Below, piece after piece: positions 19,755 to 32,177 of a stretch of 64,000 nt of DNA. The translations under genes and the position numbers were made by a program. Origin of the DNA: Amphibalanus amphitrite (Eukaryota; Arthropoda; Thecostraca; Balanomorpha; Balanidae); the NCBI RefSeq assembly GCF_019059575.1, contig NW_024881505.1, positions 1,879,501-1,943,500 on the forward strand. The letters run 5' to 3'. The notes beneath the pieces were generated by a model. That model saw only the letters and a list, made by a program, of their open reading frames with translations. It ran no database searches and was not told the origin of the DNA. Numbering within the stretch: position 1 is the stretch's first letter; each line of letters begins with the position of its first letter.

Positions 19755-20655
19755 ATGACTGAGGCCAGCATCTCACGTGTCCTGGCTACGCCAAATCACT
19801 GGGGATGCCGGATGCCGAGGACCGGAGAGCCAACCGCTTTGAGGCGTGAGCTCTGTGGCGTGGCTCGAGTGATCACCAGGTTCTGACGGCTACGGCGCCG
19901 TCGACCTGGTTGAATAGCTGGGGCCTGGACGAGAGTGCCCTTAGTACGGTGGTCAATCGGTTACGTCCGAGGGGCGCTCGAACACGCTGCCGTCGCGTGG
20001 CTGCCGGCGGCCGCCCCCTCGCACGTGAATCTCCTGGAGCGAGGACTGCGGGAGGCGGCCGCATCATCACCTGTATCCGCGCTCAACACCGTGCCACGCA
20101 CTAATGGCGGAAGCCCGACTTTCTCCGATGGAGGAGAGAAGCTGGACGCTGGCTGCCAGGCTGCTGGGGAGGGCGCTGGGTCTGCCATCAGGGGACCCGC
20201 TGCACGCGACCGCCGAGGCCTCGGCACCGGCGCGCCTGCCTTCGGTCCGAGGCTGGAGATTGCGAGGCCGCCAGGCCTGGGCGAGAGCGAGAATCCCACC
20301 GTGGCAACAGACGGCTGGCGTCACCTTCCGGTTGGACGTGTGCCCGATCCGGGCTGGGGCCACGGCGGCGGAAAGGGAAAGCGTGGCTACGCTGCACCTC
20401 GCGTTCCTGCCCCTGTGTGCTGTCCGGCTTTGGACGGACGGATCTGTGGAGGGCGGAGTCTTCAGGCGCTGGGCGGGAGCCGTGCTGGTCTGGCTGGACG
20501 AAGAGGTCGAGGAACTGCGGGCCCCGGCCGGAGAGTTGTGCTATAGCTACCGCGCGGAGATGGTGGCGCCGGTGACGGGTCCGGAGACCGTACTCGGAAG
20601 AGACAGAGACCAGGACCTGCGGTCTCCGGTCCGTACCTATCTGCTAACTGTGCGG
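19755..20655 (+). pseudogene. Degenerate non-LTR retrotransposon ORF (post-RT linker and RNase H start)
   Basis: Two overlapping frames are needed. The first (about 19935-20100) has YVRGALEHAAVAWLPAA and LLERGLREAA, matching the thumb region of non-LTR RTs. The second (20104-20658) continues with a linker (ARLLGRALGLPSGDP), then LWTDGSVEGG and CYSYRAEMVA, the first catalytic Asp and Glu motifs of RNase H. The frame ends before the second Asp motif. A frameshift near 20100 and the truncation make it a pseudogene. GC content is much higher than in the flanks. Confidence 0.7.
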
Positions 20656-22062
20656 TAGTGCTGGTGTAGTGCAACATTTTTGGATGGCTAGCTACATTTC
20701 ATGATTAAATAGCTGGTACGTTTCAGTGCAGGTGGCGTGACGAACAATGTGTCTGTTGGCCACTTCTGCGGAAGCTGCCATTTCCTACTCGAAGGCGGGC
20801 GCGCTGTTTGGCTGGGCCGGCAGGATGTTCCCACTTCCCATTATGTGTCGACGGCAAAGCGAGTATATTCATGTTCTTTTAATGCACAGAAGTCTGTTGT
20901 ATATTTGAAGTTTTATTTTAGGTTGACGATTGCGAAGGGCAGATTCATCTTCTCTCTTTCATTTGTGTTGCCACTTTAGCGTTCATGTTTGTCATAAGTG
21001 TCCTGGTCCGGCTTGGTTGTCATCTTTATTCGTGATGTATTTTATTTTACGAACATGCTGGTGATCAATGCAATACACTTGATTAATAATGCTGCTTTAG
21101 CTCTGATCCTTTGTGGTATGTCTTGATTGTACTACTGCGATAGTGATTTTTCCTCACCAAAATATGCAGGCAACAAATGTAAATGCTGCCAAAAGTTTGT
21201 CATTGCGTGATGTATCTAAAAGACATCAAGTTTCTGAACGTGGTCGTGTACTACGCAACCGGAAACTCAATAGGACGTGGAATGCTGTGAAGCAAAACTA
21301 CAGAAGTGAGGCTGGCCACGCCAAAATCAAGTGAGATATGTCTAGCCTTTCTTCAGCCGCCAAGGCTTCGACAGACTATCCGCGGGTTCGGTGTCTCTCG
21401 AACTACGAAAATTCAACGTCGTCCGGCCAATCCTGGTTAAGGTCAGCGGGGACTTAGCTGTGGTTATGGAACAGGATTGGCCGTCCGAGAGACTCAGAAC
21501 CTGGGGTATGTTGCAGCACAGCTATGTCGACCGAGTGTCGTCGCAAGCTACCCCTTTCGACGAGAAAAAGTAAAACCGTCCCGTCCTAGGCTGACTAGGC
21601 TTAGCTAGGTGGCAGCACAGTCGCGCCGGCAGGGGACAGTGCCACAACCAGCCGACTGATATTTTCGTGTGACGTCAGAACCGGTGCCTCCCTGCCGCCA
21701 ACTGACCCACTCGCCGGGCGCCGCGACCTGACCCGTGTCACTGCTGCGGCCTGCGCAATAGAGTCGGGGCTGGAATCCGGGGGTTCGGCCGGCCGGCCGC
21801 CTCTGGAGCGGGGGACTTTTTTAGTAGACCTACTGTACTCACTCGGTGAAGTCAATATAGTAGACATGCCGATCAAATACCACAGATTTCTTCTTGGACT
21901 GCTTGATAAGCTTCTTGATGATAGCTAGTTGATCGGTATCATTTAGATATCGACGAAAATGAACGTCTGAACTTGATCTAACGAACTTCCGGTTATTCTT
22001 AGCAAGTCTGAAATAGTGCACAGATTAATCAATGGATGACCTTTTAGAGCACATACATATTA
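20656..22062. other. No recognised feature; one GC-rich patch
   Basis: No gene can be supported. About 21590-21830 is distinctly GC-rich with repeated GCCGG motifs, unlike the flanks. It could be a promoter-like or retroelement-derived patch, but nothing identifies it. Confidence 0.4.
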
Positions 22063-22200
22063 ACCCGCGCATGACTGGGGGGTTGTCTACAGAGCGCCCT
22101 CCCGTTTTCTGCAATATCTTCTAAACCGCTAAACCCGTATTAACACCAAACTTGCAGTATTTTGGCTACCTCCTTTTTTCGTGGAACCGCCTATGATCCA
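22063..22200. mobile_element. Left-end fragment of a TTAA element (CCCGCGCATGACTGG class)
   Basis: TTAACCCGCGCATGACTGGG is followed by a degenerate CTACAGAG hairpin loop and a CCGTTTTCTGCAATATCTTC stretch shared with the elements at 26.3 kb and 39.9 kb. The similarity fades after about 140 bases. Confidence 0.65.
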
Positions 22201-22912
22201 CCTCTTGTTCACTTGTGAACATGTCATACCTGCAAATAATGTTAATTTCAATCGCTATTGCATTTGTTATGTTACATACCAATTGCCATGATCGAAGTAG
22301 CAAACCTTCGCTGAGTGTAATTGCTTCCCAATATTCAGCACCTGGGCGCGTCTATGATTTTTGGAAATGTATAGCTTGAAGGTATTGCAGAACACATAAT
22401 ATATTGAATTTAGTCACTCCAGGACAATCTAGTTAATTACTACAAAACCGATCAGCGATTGGAATGGTGCATATCAATATCAACCCCTCCCCCCTTTGTA
22501 CGCCTGGATCCGCCCACTATAGGAAAAACGTGTAAAAAAGAAGATACACAATCACTGTGTATATGTTATCACATGATACCTTTCAGTTGCTGCTCGCAAG
22601 ACTGGTGCATATAGTTAAAATGCATCAGCACCGTGATCTTCACGAAAGTGGCTCACTTCACGAATAAGATCTCCTGATTTCCGATGCCCTGGGATCGCCC
22701 CTGTTAAAGTTATCGACTAGAAATTTTCAGGGGATGTGCCCAGTTTAGTTTTAGGAAAAGTCAGAAAATTTAATCATCATAGCTCCAGTCGTCGTTTCGG
22801 AGCTGTTTCCGAAAACCTGAGGGGTGGATGAAAACAGCCCCATGCCTCTAATAGGGTCAATACACCTCTCCCGATTATCTCCGAAGCTAGACGCGTGAGG
22901 TGGCGTTGGAGG
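22201..22912. other. No recognised feature
   Basis: About 700 bases of AT-rich sequence with no coding or repeat signal that I can name. Confidence 0.4.
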
Positions 22913-23138
22913 TAGAGATGTCAATCGAATACATTATACTATCGGTATTTCAATCATTATGTTTTTGGTGTATTGTTGGTATTATGAATCCTCGCTAATG
23001 TAAAATAAACCGTGAAGTTGGTAAAAAGTTGGTATTTCCCTCATGTTCCGAAGTTGGTTCGGTTTTAGCATTTTCCGCGACTTCGGTTGGTAGTTGGTTT
23101 GGTATCGGTATCCCAATTTTCGATAATTGGCATCACTA
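22913..23138. mobile_element. hAT-type MITE rich in GGTAT/TTGGT repeats
   Basis: The ends TAGAGATGTCAAT and ATTGGCATCACTA are inverted. The interior is a run of TTGGTATCGG-like words, inverted relative to the copy at 55221-55491, which has an 8-bp duplication. No clear duplication is left here. Confidence 0.7.
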
Positions 23139-23536
23139 CACCTTTTTCATTACGGAGCGAGCGAAGCGAGTGGAGTCTTTCCTTAGATTAACGGAAATTT
23201 CTGAGTATGGTGCGGACGCTTTTGCGAGGCTTATATCTCAGCAACCACTTGACCGATTCACATGCGGTAATTTTTGTAGGGTAGCTTCATTCTTTCTACC
23301 AAGTATTGGACTATTCCTGATGCATGTGGGTGACCCCTTATGCACGTGCCACGCAGGGCCTCGTCCAAGGAATTCTCACTAGGGGGGGGGGGCAGAGACT
23401 GAAGGAGCCAAACCTAGGGTACCCCCAAATCCTGTTTTCTCACTGGATTTAGGCCACTTGTTTTTCGTCACAGCCCTGAGACCATGATTTTTTTAAAACA
23501 AAAATAAAAACAAAACAGGTGATCCAAGCTACACCC
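23139..23536. other. No recognised feature
   Basis: About 400 bases with a GCGAGCGAAGCGAG low-complexity patch at about 23157-23170 and a G-run near 23382. No gene is supported. Confidence 0.4.
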
Positions 23537-24519
23537 TAACCCTCGCCCATATACATAGGAGGGGGGGGGGGGTCGAACGGACCTCCCTCGGTTTTTCGCA
23601 AATAATTCGCGTAAAAAGCGACCGATTGCGACGAAACTTTCAGTATCCTCGCGTTTATCAATTTCACATCTACTCTAAAAATTTCATGACCCTGACCCAA
23701 ATGACCTTTGACCTGTATTTAACCCTTGCCGGCTCGCGGAAAAAACGAGCGTGTTGCCCGTCACGAGAGGAAGCCAATGATACCCAATTTTAAGGTCCTA
23801 GGTCATCGGTTGACCTTCCAGGTCAGGTCAATGACCCAAAGATTGGGAATATCGGAACATGTTAGAAAGTCGTAAAGTGTGTCTGCTAAGGGGTTTTCCG
23901 GGGTGCTGATCACGAATATCGTGTTAGTTTTGATCACAGATGATGTCGTTAAGCGTTTAGACCAGGTCGGGTCAGGTCAGGTCAGGTCGTCAACCGGTAG
24001 GGGTCGTGACGGGTATTCGTAGTACCTGTCATCCGCCTCTGACAGCTTCGTAACATGTTACGAAGGCACCAAAACTACTTCGTAAATGTTCAAATGGTTA
24101 CTCAATTCGAATTCAGCTCCAAAAACTAGCCTAGAAACATGTAAAACTCGAAAAAGTGAACCGAGGTCACCAAAGGTCAATGACCTGACCTGACCTTCAG
24201 GTGACCTTGACACCCACCCTAATGCATGGGAGCAACATCAACTCACATGTTTGAACGTTTGAAACCACGAAAAGTTTGCAAACGCGCGGCTAATGCGAGC
24301 CGACGTACTCCGAATCGCGATTCCGGCCAAACATGGTCTCGGAAAAGAGGTCACAGGTCAAAGGTCATTTGGGTCAGGGTCATGAAATTTTCAGAGTAGG
24401 TGTAAAATTGATCAATGCGAGGATACTGAAAGTTTCGTCGCAATCAACCGCTTCTTACGCGAGTTATTCGCGAAAAACCTTAGGGGGGGGGGGTTGCATC
24501 ACCCCTGTGCCGGCCAGGA
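23537..24519. mobile_element. Composite TTAA/GGTCA element, copy D
   Basis: The first part (23537-23721) matches one end of the family (G-run, then CTTTCAGTATCCTCGCG, ATGACCTTTGACCTG) in inverted orientation. At 23722 a TTAACCC starts a second part in direct orientation, homologous to copy A with its insertions removed. It ends GTGCCGGCCAGGA at a TTAA (24520-24523). This copy gives the uninterrupted reference for the site hit by elements B and C. Confidence 0.7.
24348..24367 (+). promoter_or_regulatory. Triple AGGTCA array with 1-bp spacers (DR1-like), second copy
   Basis: AGGTCA starts at 24348, 24355 and 24362, in the same position within the element as in copy A. See the entry at 3748 for interpretation. 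Confidence 0.45.
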
Positions 24520-24523
24520 TTAA

Positions 24524-25202
24524 ATTTTATAAATTACATTTGAAACCAAGCTACCATTAACCACAAAATCGCCCCAAGAAACCGAAAACAATTATGCTTA
24601 GGGGTTCTATCGGAACCTTATTTTCGATTGAATTATCAGCTTTGCAGTTTTGCAGCATTTTAGGGTGTTTCAAAACTGGTATCGAATTTACTATTCATTA
24701 AAGCATTTGGGGATTATTACATTGTAGGAAAATTACATTGAAGCTGATGCCACATGTGGCAAAGCTCTGTCAATAGCTGTCAATAAACACATACGACTAA
24801 GAAATTGGTCGGGACGCATGACTTGACCATACCTGACCCAGGATACCCCAAATGCACAAATACATTATTACTGAACTCGGATGATTGTCAAATTTAGAGC
24901 CATTGGCCCAAAATGGCAAATACCCCAGAAACCTATCTGTTAAGTTGTAGCACTAGACAGTTTGACCCATTGATCTATAATAAGTACTATAATAAGTAAG
25001 TACTTGTTATAGGTCAATGGTTTGACCTGGCCATGAATGGGAAAAAATTGACACGAGGGAAAGATCGCGGGCTTCCTCTCGTGACTGGAAACTGTAGGAC
25101 GATCAGGGGCTAAACGGATGCAGTCCTTTCTATCCCACACATTACTTTTGTGGCTGTGAAAACACCAAAACGTGCGAGTGCTTAATTTTTCATTTATAGT
25201 AC
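24524..25202. other. GGTCA-type remnant sequence with a small hairpin
   Basis: No gene is supported. A 23-bp imperfect inverted repeat (24965-24987 with 25000-25022) ends in GGTCAATGG. Scattered TTGACC motifs suggest an old relative of the TTAA elements. Confidence 0.45.
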
Positions 25203-26366
25203 CCCGCGCATGACTGGGGTATTTTCCATAACGCGAGTGACTGGGGGGGGGGGCTCTACAGAGCCCCCCCTCCTATCTCCGAAACTACTGCGCCGATCGT
25301 CAAAACTCAAACGGCGTCTGATAGCCCTGGAACAACTGTCGAGTGAAACCTATTTTCATTGACCTCGAGGTCACCGATGACGTCACAGGTCAGGTCAAAG
25401 TAAAAACTATCGACATTTTTGCTAGTTCACAATTTAGGCTCTGACCACCGGACGGCCGGTCCGATCAGGCTCATTTTTGGTTTACGCACTCCTTGACGGA
25501 TTCCTTAGATACCCTGAGGGTACCGAACTTTTACTTCGAATTTTTAAGGTCAAGGCCAGGTCATCCTAGGTCACGAAAATTGTATATCATGTATCGGTCA
25601 CGTGACGCATGTTTTATGGTCCATTTGACTCGTAGCTTTCGAAAATAGTGTCGTCTGTGTCATTTGAGGGCATTGTCAGCTGAATTTACCAGAGGTCAGG
25701 TCACTATTGTCAGAAAAGGTCAAATTTTGAAAATGAAATTTTTCAACAAAAAAGGTGCCTATCAGATGCAGATTGAGCTCAGGAACACGATGGCGCCATT
25801 TATATTGCTGTACAACGTCTAAAACTTACTGAAAAATGGATTTGAAAAAAAACATAAAATTGTAAATTTTTGACAATAATGCGAATAACTTGGCTATTTT
25901 TGAAGATATTGGGCTAAAACTTGCAGATGTAGTTCATAAGTGTGTGTTCTATCACATATATTCCGTTTTTTGCGAAAAGTCAAAAACGTTTTGAAAAAAT
26001 CAATTTTGTTTGTTATTGTAAATACATATTTTTCAAAATTTTCAAAATATCGAAAATTCGAGATGTCAGTTTGATAGCTACGTGTATTTGTATTCCACTC
26101 ATGCAAAGAAAATAGATCTAGCTTTAAAACTGAGCTCTTGAGAGCGTTTGCCGTAATTCAGTATTTTGCATGAAAATCGGCCGACAAAATCGGTCTTTCC
26201 GGTCAAGCTATGGTAGCTAGAAAGTTGAAATTTTAACACAAGGTGTCAAATTGATGCTTTTGAAGGTACCGCAAGTTTCGTGTTGATCCGTCAAACGGTT
26301 TAGAAGATATTGCTGAAAAACGGGAGGGGGCTCTGTAAAGCCCCCCCCCCCCCAGTCATGCGCGGG
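25203..26366. mobile_element. TTAA element, CCCGCGCATGACTGG class
   Basis: Ends CCCGCGCATGACTGGGG and its inverse are visible. TTAA follows the right end (26367-26370); the left site has mutated to TAGTA. The left subterminal hairpin is a G-run, CTCTACAGAG, then a C-run. The body has dense GGTCA/TGACC words and no ORF of note. It is homologous, in opposite orientation, to the nested element at 39824-41019. Confidence 0.8.
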
Positions 26367-28022
26367 TTAATACACTGTTTCCGTTTACGTTTAGGTATTT
26401 AACCCGGCCGGGCCCGGGGAGTAATCCCAACCACCGCAGCCCGGGGAGGGGCGTTTTTCGCCCCCCCCCGTCTAACTCCGTAAATAAGGGAGTTACGGAA
26501 ACAAAAGCGATACCAAACGAAAGGTCCTCACGAGACGATTCTAAAGCACCTAAAATTTTTGACCTCAGGTCAATTTTCAAGGTCAGAGGTCAAGGTCAAA
26601 GGCAAAAACCGGCACATGTGTAGTGATCTCAAAGTAAGCGTTCTAGAGGACGGCAGGATGCATCAAACCGGCAAAATTGGGTGTCAAACAAAAGACAAGA
26701 AGCTGAGGATTCCGAAACTGTGCTCAAAGTCCAAGGTCAAGGTCAAGGTCACGCTCAAAATTGACCTCAAACTTTGCACTTTTTCGTACATCTTGCGTGC
26801 TAACTTCCAAGATGTTTTGAAATGTTTTGAGGCTTATCAGTTCCCTATTTGTGGTTCATCTTACGATACAAGGCTACTCAAAGGTCAAGGTCACAGAAGA
26901 GTATCCTTGCTAGAGGCTATTTCACTGATTCAAGTTAGAAATAATATATAAGACAATTTTGCCATTCGGAAGCTCTAAATGAAGGCTTAGAGGAAAATAG
27001 ATGCCAGATTCGTGATCAGCGGGTACAAATCCATCATAGGCGACATTTCATGTGTCAAGGTCAACCAAAGGTCATTCGAGGTCACATGAGGTCAACATAA
27101 AACTTGACCTTTTCCAAACAAAATATATATCATTCGACGCGGCTTGACAAGACGAATGCGATGGTACCACTGCCGAAGCTCTACGTCCATTTTTGTCGAA
27201 GTTATTTGCAAAAAACTAAAATCACATTTCGGGGTCGTTGACCTGACCTCTGACCTCAGGTCACCAAAACTATTTCTCTATTTTTCTCTAGGCCATACGC
27301 TACACAACCGTGCTCGTAATTTGTCTTTATCTTTAAAACTCTATTTTAAAGGAAATAGTTCACTTTTAACATGGGGTTTTGAGCTGGAATAGCAGTTTCG
27401 TAGCTTGAGCTGAGACTAGCACAAATCAGGAGCTTTTACAGCTCAACGATCACCCTAGACGAAGATATTCCATTTCTCGTTCCGAAAAGAGTGCCTTGTA
27501 GAGGAATGCGTGCCTTGCACAGGAATGCAGCCACGTCATCGTCAGCCAATCAGCGTGCTGCTTACAGCCAATACAGTATTCGTAGGTTTGAGCTACGCAA
27601 TATGATTGGTCAATGCGTAATAAGCTTCCGCGTCAAACATTATTTTACATAGAATATAGTTCGTCCTATATTAAAATATAGAAAATAATTGTTTTTACAA
27701 AAAGGTTTTATTTTATTTCATGATTATTTTGAGCATAAAAAATCATAAATCAATAGCAAAATACTGATTTCAGGAAAGTGGACTGTTTCCTTTAACAGTT
27801 TTTTGAAGTTTGCGTCTGTGACGCCGAAGTTTGCCGTGCAGGGGTCTAGAAAAATCGACCCTGTGACGTCATCAAGGGGGCTAGGTCCAAATTGTTTACT
27901 TCTAAAGATGACAAATTGATGGGAGAAAAGGTACTCAAAGTTTCGCTTTCCTATCCCTAAGCGTTCGGGAGCTATCGCAAATATTCGCCAGGGGGGGGGG
28001 GGCGAAAAACGCGGGTTCCGGA

Positions 28023-28640
28023 CAAAATATCGAAAAGCAAAATATCGAATAGCAAAATATCGAAGACAAATTATCGAAGTGGCAGAAGATCGAAAGCAAA
28101 ATATCGAATGCGCAAAATATCGAAATCGCAAAATATCGAACCGCAAAATATCGACATCGCAAAATATCGACATCGCAAAATATCGAATTGCATAATATCG
28201 AATTGCAAAATATCGAACTCGCAAAATATCGAATAGCATAATATCGAAAGCAAAATATCGAAACGCAAAATATCGAAAGACAAAATATTGAAAGACAAAA
28301 TATCGAAAGACAAAACATCGAAAGACAAAATATCGAAAGACAAAATATCGAACAGACAAAATATCGAACGCAGAATATCGAAAAGACAAAATATCGAACG
28401 CAAAATATCGAACAGACAAAATATCGAAAGACAAAATATCGAAAAGGCAATATATGGAACGCAGAATATCGAAAAGATAAAATATCGAACGCAGAATATC
28501 GAAAAGACAAAATATCGAACGCAAAATATCGAACAGACAAAATATCGAACGCAAAATATCGAAAAGGCAGAATATCGAACGCAGAATATCGAAAAGGCAA
28601 AATATCGAACGCAAAATATCGAAATGACAAAATAACGAAC
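28023..28640. repeat. Left arm of ATCGAA satellite foldback
   Basis: About 618 bp of AAAATATCGAA units joined by short variable spacers (CGC, AGAC, AGGC, TAGC), repeat period about 14-17 bp. The right arm is the reverse complement. All reading frames on one strand stay open because the unit lacks stops there; this is not coding evidence. Confidence 0.95.
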
Positions 28641-28834
28641 GCAAAGACTTTGCACCCCCATCCGAAATTACCTTCCGCCGCCACTGCTGAGATCTACAAA
28701 AAATATCAGAGTTTTCCAAGTCTGTCATGGACCCGCTGATTGCTCTTTGAGGCCTACAGATAACAGAGGGCCCGATGAGTTCGACAGAGCTCTAAGGAGT
28801 CCGCAGAGGGCCATTTCAAGTCGATATTTTACCT

Positions 28835-29465
28835 TTTCGACACTTTGCGTTCGTTATTTTGTCTTTTCGATATTTTGCGTTCGATATTTTGCCTTTTCGA
28901 TATTTTGCGTTCGATATTTTGCCTTTTCGATATTTTGCGTTCGATATTTTGTCTGTTCGATATTTTGCGTTCGATATTTTGCCTTTTCGATATTCTGCGT
29001 TCGATATTCTGCCTTTTCGATATTTTGCGTTCGATATTTTGTCTGTTCGATATTTTGCGTTCGCTATTTTGTCTTTTCGATATTCTGCGTTCGATATTTT
29101 GCCTTTTCGATATTTTGTCTTTCGATATTTTGTCTTTTAATATTTTGTCTTTCGATATTTTGTCTTTCGATATTTTGTCTTCCGATATTTTGTCTTTCGA
29201 TATTTTGCGTTTCGATAGTTTGCGTTTCGATATTTTGCTTTCGATATTATGCTATTCGATATTTTGCGATTTCGATATTTTGCAATTCGATATTTTGCGA
29301 TTCGATATTTTGCAATTTCGATATTTTGCGATTTCGATAATTTGCAATTCGATATTTTGCGATTTCGATATTTTGCGATTTCGATAATTTGCGACTTCGA
29401 TATTTTGCTTTCGACAATTTGCGTTCGATATTTTGCGCTTCGATATTTTGCGTTTCGATATTTTG
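28835..29465. repeat. Right arm of ATCGAA satellite foldback
   Basis: About 630 bp of TTCGATATTTTGCG units, the inverse of 28023-28640. The arms are separated by about 195 bp of unique sequence. Spacer types run in the same nested order in both arms (long-period AGAC/CGC near the loop, shorter mixed types outward), suggesting that the whole array was inverted as a block. Confidence 0.95.
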
Positions 29466-29736
29466 TCATGGAAGCGAAAAACGCCCCCCCGGGCCCGCGA
29501 GGGTTAAGTCACTTTCAATGTTTTAAGGCAAGAAGTTATGGAAACTGGACTTCTTTTCTTTCCAATACTAAGCAATAATTTATTTTAATATTTCATTTCT
29601 ACTTTTATAGGCAATTAACATGAGATACAGGTTTATACGAGAATGGTTAATCAAATCTCACGCTCCAGTCCATGAGTGGCCTTATGTACTTTTTGAGCCC
29701 TAGGGCGGCTTTGTGGTGCATGTGTGCGTGGTTTAA

Positions 29737-30100
29737 CCCTCGCCCGGCGAGGGGGGGGGGTTGATGCAATTCCGGGGCAACATTTTCGCACCTTTCCTGA
29801 AAATTTGAAGTTCCAGTCTTTTCAGGTCAGGTCACCAGGTCACACAAACCGGTACAAGGTCAGGGGCAAATTGGACTAGCTTAGCAGCAACTGAATTCCA
29901 GAGTTCACTAAAATTTGTAGCAAAGTATATCATTCGATGCGCACGGACGTCCTGAGGTCACTGGTGCTTTTATTTTTGCTCTATCTTTACTAGGTAAAAA
30001 GCTGTAAGCGAAACACTTTTGACATGTTTTAGCAAAATTTGTGCACTTATCCCCCCAAAACCCCTCTGAATATTGACTTAGAGTCACCAAACTTTCACAG
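29737..30100. mobile_element. Truncated TTAA element (CCCTCGCCCGG class)
   Basis: It starts after TTAA at 29733-29736 with CCCTCGCCCGGCGAGG and a G-run. Then it has GGTCA-rich sequence and stops where the CACTGAAAAC family begins at 30101. The missing right part is not found beyond that element. Confidence 0.6.
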
Positions 30101-30574
30101 CACTGAAAACCAAAATGAATCTCCTGATGCCCTGATCATTGAAGTCTATACCCCAATTATTCCCTTTTGATCTCTTCATTATACCTATGGGGTATATTCA
30201 TGGAATCGCAATTGGCTTCATATTCCCATGATATTCCCTCGTCCTCCATGAATTATTGATTCTCTTAATAAGCTCTTGATATCACCCTGTGAGAACCATA
30301 TTATGCCATTGATACCCCAAATGATTCTGCATGATTCCGTGCGTATAAGATGCTGTTGATACCCCAGTCGCTGATAGTTATGCCTTTATGATTCTCTATC
30401 TATTCTTGCAATATACCCTTTCATTGCCCAGAGGGTATCTTGCCGGAATCACAGGGAGGCTCATATTCCCTTGAGATGCTTCCATATTCTTCTGTTATGC
30501 TTCCTTTGCCTGATTCTTTCAAAATACTCTTGATATCACCCGAGTAGAATCATATTATTCCTCAATGATTCTTC

Positions 30575-30705
30575 GTTGGAAGCATCAGGAACGCGCCAAA
30601 GGTCCGCCATTTTTCTCCGCCATTTCCGGTGATCAGTGAAGAGCGGTGTTGGGTGCTGTGTGGTTGCGAGTGGTGCCATTTTTAGGCTGGAATTGAGCCT
30701 TATTG
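30575..30705 (+). other. Possible 5' exon with splice donor
   Basis: A short GC-richer stretch has two GCCATTTT/GCCATTTC motifs (YY1-like) and ends in a good splice donor (GAGGGTGAGTACC). It looks like a noncoding first exon of a captured gene. The link to the downstream exon-like segment is inference. Confidence 0.3.
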
Positions 30706-31261
30706 AGGGTGAGTACCATCCTTAGCAGAAACTCATATGACGATGAAATGCTTGGATTGACTTAGGCCCTTGATTTTTCATATGTAGTGTTCTTCTAAGG
30801 TTGCGTGTACTTGTGCTTCTGATGTCTAAATGAGATCATTACTATACAGCATTATATTTGTTTAAATAGGTAGGTACCCAACAGTTGAACATCGTTGTTC
30901 TGATACATGTTAACTTCTTACATATCGAGTATAAGCGAACCTGTTCAACCAATCTTATACAAAATGCATTGGGGGGGGGGGGGATTGCCTCATACTCTTG
31001 AGTATAGGTGAGCCAAACCCAGTAATCTGAGAGTAGACATAAAAGACAGGAAGACTAGGAAGACAGGAAGACTAGACATAAAAGAATGGAGTGCAACTAG
31101 GAGCCACTGGGGCCCTTACATTGCTGCACTTTCCCCAGCGATTAGTACCAATTCCCTTATAATGAAAAGCTATGCCCTTTTTAACGAAGAATGAATCCAA
31201 ACTTGCTTCAAAGAACCTAAGTGAAGTGACTGAGACAATTTCTGTTTCTTTCAAGAAACAG

Positions 31262-31452
31262 TGGTGGCCAGCGCCCAGTGCCTTGAAGAGGCACTCCTTC
31301 TCTTCGGGGTCGCCCACTACGTCTTCAACCAGAAAGTGTCCCGTGCATCGCGCTCCACGATGTGGTTCATCGTCCACGAAATCATGGGGCTGCCGGCAGA
31401 GTCAACAGCGACGGCGGACGCGCTGAAAAATCTGTCGGTGCTGACAGCATAG
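31262..31452 (+). pseudogene. Exon-like coding segment, unidentified
   Basis: An open segment of about 63 codons follows a pyrimidine-rich TTTCTGTTTC tract and an AG at 31260-31261, and it ends at TAG (31450-31452). Third codon positions are strongly G/C, unlike the AT-rich surroundings, which supports coding origin. The peptide includes EEALLLFGVAHYVFNQ and MWFIVHEIMGLP; I do not recognise the family. It lies inside a TIR element, so it may be a captured gene fragment or the element's own terminal exon. A donor-like GAGGTAAG follows the stop. Confidence 0.4.
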
Positions 31453-32177
31453 TGTGCCCGCGCAGTGAGGTAAGCCCAGGGGCGGAGTGGAGACGGAGTG
31501 ATGGACGGAGATGATGGAGACGGACGTGATGGCCCGCCCCACAGGGAAAGGGGTCACAAGCGGCATGGGCGGGCCTGTTGACATCCTGTGGCAGCCCCTG
31601 GGCTACGTTGTCGGACTTTCTTGAGGTCAGGGAGGGGGAACTCGTAGGAGCCACACGCTCAACTTTCGTTGTGTAGCAAAGGTGGGAAAAACCACGCTAT
31701 TTGAAGGGGCACCGGTTGTTTTGCGACTCCTTCGTAAGAGGGAACGGTCATCGTAGAAGAGCCAGCGGCGCTTCTCGTGTGTCATGTGTTTTTTACAGCC
31801 TGGATCTCAACATGTGATATGGCATTTGTTATATGAGGCGTGTGCGTGACATATGTTTAATATGGATAGTACAAATTGAATGTCTCTTGGCAACTAGGAA
31901 GCTGTGATTTTGACATGAATGCAGAGGCAGTTGTCTTTCCAATCAATACAGTACGTTTTTCTTATACACACAAGCGTATCGTGGTTGCTGTTGGTGTGGC
32001 TGAGCGTCGATGGCATGGGCGGATCCAGGAAATTCAGAGGAAGGGCGAAGGTGGTTACATAAATGGCGTCTCGTACCTTTGTGTGGGTAAAGAAATCAGT
32101 GCGCTAGGTATCTGGGGATCTCACGAGGAATAGCATGACCCCGCGAGCCCATCCCTTGATCCGCCACTGCGGAACGA

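Larger units (their letters stand above)
26403..29503. mobile_element. 3.1-kb TTAA element containing a satellite foldback
   Basis: It is flanked by TTAA at 26399-26402 and 29504-29507. The left end reads CCCGGCCGGGCCC; the right end, reverse-complemented, reads CCCTCGCGGGCCC. Both have a GGGGCGTTTTTCGCCCC-type subterminal hairpin. The left half is a GGTCA-rich body like the other family members; the right half is the giant inverted satellite at 28023-29465. No transposase is seen. Confidence 0.75.

Noticed and set aside
23722..23760. A separate new TTAA element starting at 23726
   Set aside because: The following sequence is the internal part of the copy A/D family; more likely a junction of two fragments than a full new element.
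28023..28640. Regularly spaced short repeats resembling a CRISPR array
   Set aside because: The unit is about 14-17 bp with 3-5-base spacers, in eukaryotic repeat DNA, and is inverted as a block; it is a satellite.
27724..29469. Several long overlapping ORFs (up to 334 codons) in both halves of the foldback
   Set aside because: They are translations of the ATCGAA satellite in different frames (repeats such as FDILRSIFCL); the repeat lacks stops on that strand. No coding signature.
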